From positions 558,001-622,000 of the forward strand of contig LN483071.1 in NCBI GenBank assembly GCA_900016675.1: DNA of 64,000 bases, given 5' to 3'. The DNA is from Arthrobacter saudimassiliensis. GTDB lineage: Bacteria > Actinomycetota > Actinomycetes > Actinomycetales > Micrococcaceae. The notes beneath the pieces were generated by a model that saw only the letters and a list, made by a program, of their open reading frames with translations, ran no database searches and was not told where the DNA came from. The number at the start of each line of letters is the position of its first letter. Positions within the stretch are counted from its first letter, which is position 1. Shown piece after piece: positions 58,802 through 64,000 of this stretch. The position numbers and the translations under genes were made by a program.

Positions 58802-60654
58802 GTCGTGCCTCCCGTTCCGCCGGGCGCCGGCGGTCCCGTACGGCCGCCGGGGCCGCTCGGCGTCCCGCCGTCCGGCCCGGTCCCCGGGCCCGCGTCCGGG
58901 CCAGTCCCCGGGCCGGTTCGGTTGTCCGCGGAGCCCGGATCGCCGCCCTTGCCGGGCTGGCCGGCGGCGTCGGTCATGCCGGCGTTCCGGGATTCGCCGG
59001 CGTCGGGCCGCTGCGGAAACAGGCCGCGCGGGGCGCCGCGGCCGTCCCAGTTCAGCAGGTTGATCCGCCCGGTGCCGCGGTTGCCGGCCGGGTCGTCGCC
59101 GCGCTGCCGCGCCTCGAGCGCCGCGAAATTCTCGATGGCGATCGGCATCGGCCGCCCGGACGCCTCGCCGAACACGCCGGTCTGGCCCATGCCGGGCCCG
59201 CCCTCCACGTCCAGCGAGCAGCCGATCTCCTCGAGGTTGTGCGCGTCCTCCAGATGCGCGCTGGGAATGACGTAGCGCTCCTCGTATTTGGCCACCGCCA
59301 TCAGCCGGTACATCTGGACGATCTGCCGGCCGCTCATGCCCACGGCGCGGGCGATGTCCTCGTCCGGGGCGTCGCCCAGGGCGATGTTGCGCATGTAGGC
59401 CCGCATCGCCGCCAGTTTCCGCAGCACCCCCGTGACCAGGTCCGTGTCCCCGGCGGTGAACAGCTCGGCCAGGTACTCCACCGGGATGCGCAGCGAGTCG
59501 ATGGCGCCGAACAGGTTGCCGGCGTCCTCGCCGTCGTGCCCGGAGTCCTTCAGCACGTCCACGATCGGGGACAGCGGCGGCACGTACCAGACCATCGGCA
59601 TGGTCCGGTATTCGGGATGCAGCGGCAGCGCCACGCGCAGTTCCTTGGCCATCGCGTAGACCGGCGAGCGCCGGGCGGCGTCCAGCCAGTCCTCCGGGAT
59701 GCCCTCCGCCCGGGCCGCCCGGATCACCTCCGGGTCGTTCGGGTCCATCATCAGGTCCAGCTGCGCCTCGTACAGGTCCTGCGGGTCCGGGACGGAGGCC
59801 GCCTCGGTGACCCGGTCGGCGTCGTACAGGAAGATGCCGATGTAGCGCAGCCGGCCCACGCAGGTCTCCGCGCAGACCGTGGGAATGCCGACCTCCACGC
59901 GGGGGAAGCAGAACGTGCACTTCTCGGCCTTGCCGGTGCGGTGGTTGAAGTACATCTTCTTGTACGGGCAGCCGGTCACGCACTGCCGCCAGCCCCGGCA
60001 GCGGTCCTGGTCCACCAGCACGATCCCGTCCTCGGTGCGCTTGTAGATCGCCCCGGACGGGCAGGACGCCATGCAGGACGGGTTCAGGCAGTGCTCGCAG
60101 ATGCGCGGCAGGTAGAACATGAAGGTCTGGTCGAACTCGAACTTCACCTTCTCCTCGGCGTCGCGGCGCATCTTCTCCACCACCGGATCATGCGGGCCGA
60201 TTTCAGGGGATCCGCCGAGGTCGTCGTCCCAGTTCGCGGACCACTCGATCTTGGTGTTCTCCCCGGTGATCAGCGACCGCGGCCGGGCCACCGGGAAGTC
60301 GTCCCCGGCCGGGGCGTTGATCAGGTTCTCGTAGTCGTAGGTCCACGGCTCGTAGTAGTCGCTCAGTTCGGGCTGGACGGGGCTGGCGAACAGGCCGAGC
60401 AGCTTCTGCCAGCGCCCGCCGGACTTGAGCTTCAGCCGCCCGGCCCGGTTCAGTTCCCACCCCCCGCGCCACTTCTGCTGGTCCTCGTAGCGGCGCGGAT
60501 AGCCCTGCCCGGGACGGGTTTCCACGTTGTTGAACCACACGTATTCGGTGCCGGCCCGGTTGGTCCAGGTCTGTTTGCAGGTCACCGAGCAGGTGTGGCA
60601 GCCGATGCACTTGTCGAGCGCCATCACCATGGCGACCTGGGCGAGGATCCTCAT
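58798..60654 (-). CDS. narH: Respiratory nitrate reductase beta subunit (NarH)
   Basis: A 618-residue iron-sulfur subunit carrying electrons from NarI to NarG. Four cysteine groups are visible: CIGCHTCSVTCKQTW, CEHCLNPSCMASCP, CRGWRQCVTGCPYKK (with the Trp that marks the 3Fe-4S cluster) and CTFCFP...CAETC. The last 80 or so residues form a Gly/Pro/Thr-rich tail beyond the usual end, coded by GGGCCCGGG-type repeats. The ATG shares a base with the narG stop (TGATG). Confidence 0.95.
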   Translation of the reverse strand: MRILAQVAMVMALDKCIGCHTCSVTCKQTWTNRAGTEYVWFNNVETRPGQGYPRRYEDQQKWRGGWELNRAGRLKLKSGGRWQKLLGLFASPVQPELSDYYEPWTYDYENLINAPAGDDFPVARPRSLITGENTKIEWSANWDDDLGGSPEIGPHDPVVEKMRRDAEEKVKFEFDQTFMFYLPRICEHCLNPSCMASCPSGAIYKRTEDGIVLVDQDRCRGWRQCVTGCPYKKMYFNHRTGKAEKCTFCFPRVEVGIPTVCAETCVGRLRYIGIFLYDADRVTEAASVPDPQDLYEAQLDLMMDPNDPEVIRAARAEGIPEDWLDAARRSPVYAMAKELRVALPLHPEYRTMPMVWYVPPLSPIVDVLKDSGHDGEDAGNLFGAIDSLRIPVEYLAELFTAGDTDLVTGVLRKLAAMRAYMRNIALGDAPDEDIARAVGMSGRQIVQMYRLMAVAKYEERYVIPSAHLEDAHNLEEIGCSLDVEGGPGMGQTGVFGEASGRPMPIAIENFAALEARQRGDDPAGNRGTGRINLLNWDGRGAPRGLFPQRPDAGESRNAGMTDAAGQPGKGGDPGSADNRTGPGTGPDAGPGTGPDGGTPSGPGGRTGPPAPGGTGGTT

Positions 60655-63600
60655 CAGTACCGCACCTCCTGGGAGCGTTTGCGCACCACGGAGACGATGT
60701 CCCGCTGCACGCCGGTGGGACCGAGGTAGTTGAACGCCCAGGACAGCTGGGCGTAACCGCCGATCATGTGCGTGGGTTTGAGCAGGATCCGGGTCACCGA
60801 GTTGTGGATGCCGCCGCGCCGGCCGGTGGCCTCGGACTTCGGGGTGTCGATGATGCGTTCCTGGGCGTGGTGGACGTAGATGATGCCCGCGGGCATCCGG
60901 CTGGAGACGATGGCCCGGCCCACCAGCACCCCGTTGGTGTTCACGCACTCCACCCAGTCGTTGTCCGCCACCTCGATCAGCTTCGCGTCCTGCGGGCTCA
61001 TCCACACCGCAGTCCCGCCGCGGGAGAGGGAGAGCATGAACAGGTTGTCCTGGTATTCGGAGTGGATGGCCCACTTGTTGTGCGGGGTCAGGTAGCGCAC
61101 CGCCACGGACAGCTCGCCCCGCTGCCCCAGCTGGGGTTCGCCGAACAGCCGGTGCATGTCCAGCGGCGGCCGGTAGATGGGCAGCGTCTCACCCATGTCC
61201 CGCATCCAGTCGTGGTCCAGGAAGAAGTGCATCCGGCCGGTGAGGGTGTGGAACGGCTTGAGCCGCTCGATGTTGATGGTGAACGGCGCGTAGCGCCGCC
61301 CCCCGGTCTCCGAGCCGGACCACTCCGGGCTGGTCAGCACGGGGACCGGCTGCTCCTGCGTCGCGGCGTAGGTGATCCGCTTCTCCTCGGAGCCTTCGGC
61401 CAGGTCCACCAGCGGCATCCCGGTGCGCTGCTCCAGGTGCCGGAACCCCTGCACGGCCAGGGCACCGTTGGTGGTGCCGGAGAACAGCAGGATGGCCTCG
61501 GCCATCTTCGGGGCGGTGTCCACCGCCGGGCGGCCGGCGGCCGGACCGGAGTCGAACACCCCGTGCCGCTGCGCCAGCTGCACCACCTGCTCGCCGACGT
61601 CGTACGTCACGTTCTTCGTGACGAAGCCCAGCTGCTCGGCCAGCGGCCCGACGGCGACGAATCTGCTGCCGATGGCCGTGTAGTCCCGCTCGACCACTTT
61701 CAGGGACGGCAGGTTCTGCCCCGGCACCGCCGGCAGGTCCGTGCCCTTCCAGTCCGGTGCGTGGCCGCCCGGCTGGTGGATCTCGCCGGGGGTGTCGTGG
61801 GTCAGCGGGGTGGCGACCAGGTCCTTCCGCACGCCCAGGTGGGTCTGCGCCTGGCGGGAAAACTCCTCGGAGAGCAGCCGGAACAGCTCGTAGTCCGACT
61901 TCGCTTCCCACGGCGGGGCGATCGCCGGCGTGAAGGCGTGGATGTACGGGTGCATGTCGGTGGTGTTGAGGTCGTTCTTCTCGTACCAGGTGGCGGCCGG
62001 GAACACGACGTCGGAGAGCAGGGTGGAGCTGGTCATCCGGAAGTCGGCGGTCACCAGCAGGTCGAGCTTGCCCTCCGGCGCCTGCCCATGCCAGGCCACG
62101 TCGCGGGGCCGGGAGTCGCCGTGGTCGGCGCCCTGGACGTTGCTGAGCGTGCCGAGCAGGTGCTTCTGGAAGTACTCCTCCCCCTTGGCGGAGGAGCCGA
62201 ACAGGTTCGAGCGCCACAGCAGCAGGGTGCGCGGCCAGTTCTCCGGCGCGTCCACGTCCTCGATGGCGAAGCGCAGCGACCCCTCCTTCAGCCGGTCCGC
62301 CACCCAGCGGCCCTCGTCCGGGGCGTCACCGGCGGCGACGGCGGCCGCCGCCGCGTCGGCGACGTCCAGCGAACTGCGCTTGTCGAACTGCGGGTAGAAG
62401 GGCATCCAGCCCATGCGCACCGACTTCGCCAGCAGGTCCGCGGTGTGCATGCCGGCCAGGTGCCCGTCCGCCAGCGGCGAATGCAGCGCATCTCCCGAAT
62501 AGCCGTCGGAACGCCACTGGTCGGTGTGCATGTACCAGAACCCGGTGCCGATCATGAACCGCGGCGGGCGGGTCCAGTCGGTGGCGGCGGCCATCGCGGC
62601 CCAGCCGGTGATCGGGCGGCACTTTTCCTGGCCGACATAGTGCGCCCAGCCGCCGCCGTTGCGGCCCTCGCAGCCGGTGAGCATCAGCAGGGCCAGGATC
62701 GCCCGGTAGGTGACGTCCCCGTGGTACCAGTGGCAGAGCCCGGCACCCAGGATGATCATCGAGCGTCCGCCCGAGTCCTCGGCGTTCTGCGCGAACTGCC
62801 TCGCGGTGCGGATCACCGCATCCGCTCCGACGGAGGTGATCTCCTCCTGCCAGGCCGGGGTGTAGGGGGTGGCGGCGTCGTCGTACCCGCCGGCCCAGCT
62901 GCCGGGCAGCCCGTCCCGGCCCACCCCGTACTGGGCGAGCATCAGGTCAAAGACCGTGGTGACCTTCCGGCCGGCGACGACGGCGACCGGCACGCCGCGC
63001 TGCAGCACCGAGCCGGTGCCGTCCGGGTCGGTGAAGGCCGGCAGCTGCAGCGGGCTCACCGATCCGTCCCAGCCGGCGGTGTCGGCCGCGGAGAGCGAGG
63101 GGCGCACGCCGGCCAGGTCCAGGTTCCATTTCCCGGCGTCGGCCTCGTTGTACCGGTGGCCGATGGAACCGTTCGGCACCACGGGCGTCCCGGCGTCGCG
63201 GTCCAGCAGCACCGTCTTGAACGCCGCGTCGGCACCGGCGGCGCCCGGGCGGGGGCCTCCGGCCCGGTGCGCACCGCGCCCGCCTGCCCCGCTGCCGGCC
63301 GGGTCGGCGCCGGCCAGGTCCGCGGCGGTGAGGAACTTGCCGGGCACCACGGTGCCGTCGTCGCGCTCATCCAGGGTGACCAGGAACGGCAGGTCGGTGT
63401 ACTGCAGCACATAGTCCTCGAAGAACGGCACGCGCCGGTCCACGAAGTTCTCCTTGAGCATCACGTGCCCCATGGCCATGGCGAGCGCGGCGTCGGAACC
63501 GGCGGCGGCCGGCAGCCACTCGTCGGCGAACTTGGTGTTGTCCGCGTAGTCCGGGCTGACCGAGACCACCTTGGTGCCGCGGTAGCGCGCCTCGACCATC

Positions 63601-64000
63601 CAGTGTGCGTCCGGCGTCCGGGTCACCGGAATGTTGGACCCCCACATCATCAGGTAGGTGGCGTCCCACCAGTCCCCGGATTCGGGCACGTCGGTCTGGT
63701 CGCCGAAGACCTGCGGGCTGGCCACCGGCAGGTCCGCATACCAGTCGTAGAAGCTGTTCATCACCCCGCCGATGAGGTTGATGAACCTCGCCCCGGCGGC
63801 GTGCGAGACCATCGACATCGCCGGAATGGGCGAGAACCCGGTGCAGCGGTCCGGTCCGAAGGTCTTGACCGTGTACACGTGCGCTGCCGCGGTCAGTTCC
63901 AGCGCCTCCGCCCAGCTGGAGCGCACCAGCCCGCCCTTGCCGCGGGCCTGCTGGTAGCGGCGCCGCTTCTCCGGGTCGGTGACGATCCGTTCCCAGGCCA
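60654..64000 (-). CDS. narG: Respiratory nitrate reductase alpha subunit (NarG), partial
   Basis: The catalytic molybdenum subunit, cut by the right end of the window; about 1,115 residues are present. The N-terminus of about 130-150 residues, which includes the first 4Fe-4S cluster ligands, is missing. The molybdenum-ligand aspartate is conserved in FYDWYADLP, followed by GDQTDVPESGDWW and WGSNIPVTRTPDAHW, as in E. coli NarG, which marks a true nitrate reductase. A Gly/Ala/Arg-rich insertion of about 35 residues lies near 63230-63320. The mature complex should face the cytoplasm. The frame is open to base 64000 without a stop. Confidence 0.96.
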   Translation of the reverse strand, partial: AWERIVTDPEKRRRYQQARGKGGLVRSSWAEALELTAAAHVYTVKTFGPDRCTGFSPIPAMSMVSHAAGARFINLIGGVMNSFYDWYADLPVASPQVFGDQTDVPESGDWWDATYLMMWGSNIPVTRTPDAHWMVEARYRGTKVVSVSPDYADNTKFADEWLPAAAGSDAALAMAMGHVMLKENFVDRRVPFFEDYVLQYTDLPFLVTLDERDDGTVVPGKFLTAADLAGADPAGSGAGGRGAHRAGGPRPGAAGADAAFKTVLLDRDAGTPVVPNGSIGHRYNEADAGKWNLDLAGVRPSLSAADTAGWDGSVSPLQLPAFTDPDGTGSVLQRGVPVAVVAGRKVTTVFDLMLAQYGVGRDGLPGSWAGGYDDAATPYTPAWQEEITSVGADAVIRTARQFAQNAEDSGGRSMIILGAGLCHWYHGDVTYRAILALLMLTGCEGRNGGGWAHYVGQEKCRPITGWAAMAAATDWTRPPRFMIGTGFWYMHTDQWRSDGYSGDALHSPLADGHLAGMHTADLLAKSVRMGWMPFYPQFDKRSSLDVADAAAAAVAAGDAPDEGRWVADRLKEGSLRFAIEDVDAPENWPRTLLLWRSNLFGSSAKGEEYFQKHLLGTLSNVQGADHGDSRPRDVAWHGQAPEGKLDLLVTADFRMTSSTLLSDVVFPAATWYEKNDLNTTDMHPYIHAFTPAIAPPWEAKSDYELFRLLSEEFSRQAQTHLGVRKDLVATPLTHDTPGEIHQPGGHAPDWKGTDLPAVPGQNLPSLKVVERDYTAIGSRFVAVGPLAEQLGFVTKNVTYDVGEQVVQLAQRHGVFDSGPAAGRPAVDTAPKMAEAILLFSGTTNGALAVQGFRHLEQRTGMPLVDLAEGSEEKRITYAATQEQPVPVLTSPEWSGSETGGRRYAPFTINIERLKPFHTLTGRMHFFLDHDWMRDMGETLPIYRPPLDMHRLFGEPQLGQRGELSVAVRYLTPHNKWAIHSEYQDNLFMLSLSRGGTAVWMSPQDAKLIEVADNDWVECVNTNGVLVGRAIVSSRMPAGIIYVHHAQERIIDTPKSEATGRRGGIHNSVTRILLKPTHMIGGYAQLSWAFNYLGPTGVQRDIVSVVRKRSQEVRY

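Overview
The window is 64 kb of high-GC chromosome from an actinobacterium, most probably a member of the Micrococcaceae close to Arthrobacter. The basis is the GC-rich codon use, GTG starts, many apparently leaderless promoters, the menaquinone gene set, a bkdABC-Lrp pair, a Tat-exported PhoX phosphatase and an actinobacterial-style phenylacetate cluster with a TetR-type PaaR. I saw no insertion sequence, phage, CRISPR array, tRNA or rRNA; it reads as core and catabolic chromosome.

Layout. 1-5.2 kb: GABA aminotransferase (gabT) divergent from a PucR-type regulator, then a glycolipid-binding-domain protein, a SUKH-domain protein and a HIT hydrolase. 5.2-18.9 kb: menaquinone genes (long-chain prenyl synthase, menJ-like reductase, menG, menF, menD, menC), interrupted by a polar amino acid ABC transporter (10.0-12.6 kb), a PhoX phosphatase preceded by a PHO-box-like repeat, and an unknown lipoprotein. 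19-22.2 kb: PAP2 phosphatase, MFS transporter and MBL hydrolase. 22.3-26.9 kb: branched-chain 2-oxoacid dehydrogenase operon (bkdABC) divergent from an Lrp/AsnC regulator. 27-31.5 kb: a small DUF6480-like protein, then a copper operon on the minus strand (membrane protein, CopC, PCu(A)C chaperone, Tat-exported Dyp peroxidase).

31.8-51.2 kb: a complete phenylacetate degradation regulon split into four transcription units: paaABCDE-paaG, paaI-paaK-paaR, paaZ and paaJ-paaF-paaH. All four carry the same palindromic operator (36492, 39717, 44926 and 51232), which I assign to the PaaR encoded at 41680. PaaK activates phenylacetate to its CoA ester, PaaABCE epoxidises it, PaaG isomerises the epoxide to the oxepin, PaaZ opens and oxidises the ring, and PaaJ/PaaF/PaaH finish beta-oxidation to acetyl-CoA and succinyl-CoA. 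Unrelated genes sit between the units (S9 peptidase, SGNH hydrolase, tyrosine phosphatase and unknowns).

51.3-55.0 kb: an alpha/beta hydrolase-TetR pair with its own operator, a DHFR-like reductase, a VOC protein and a CPBP protease. 55.1-64.0 kb: the respiratory nitrate reductase operon narGHJI-narK plus a histidine phosphatase, on the minus strand, with narG running off the right end. Nitrate respiration would draw electrons from the menaquinol made by the men genes.

No wholly new system is evident. The most informative signals are the four-operator PaaR regulon, a strikingly regular '-10 hexamer, six bases, start codon' leaderless architecture at eight genes, a probable CTG start for the HIT gene, a PHO box at phoX, a Dyp peroxidase joined to copper chaperones, and a tiny, possibly frameshifted gene between paaR and paaZ.
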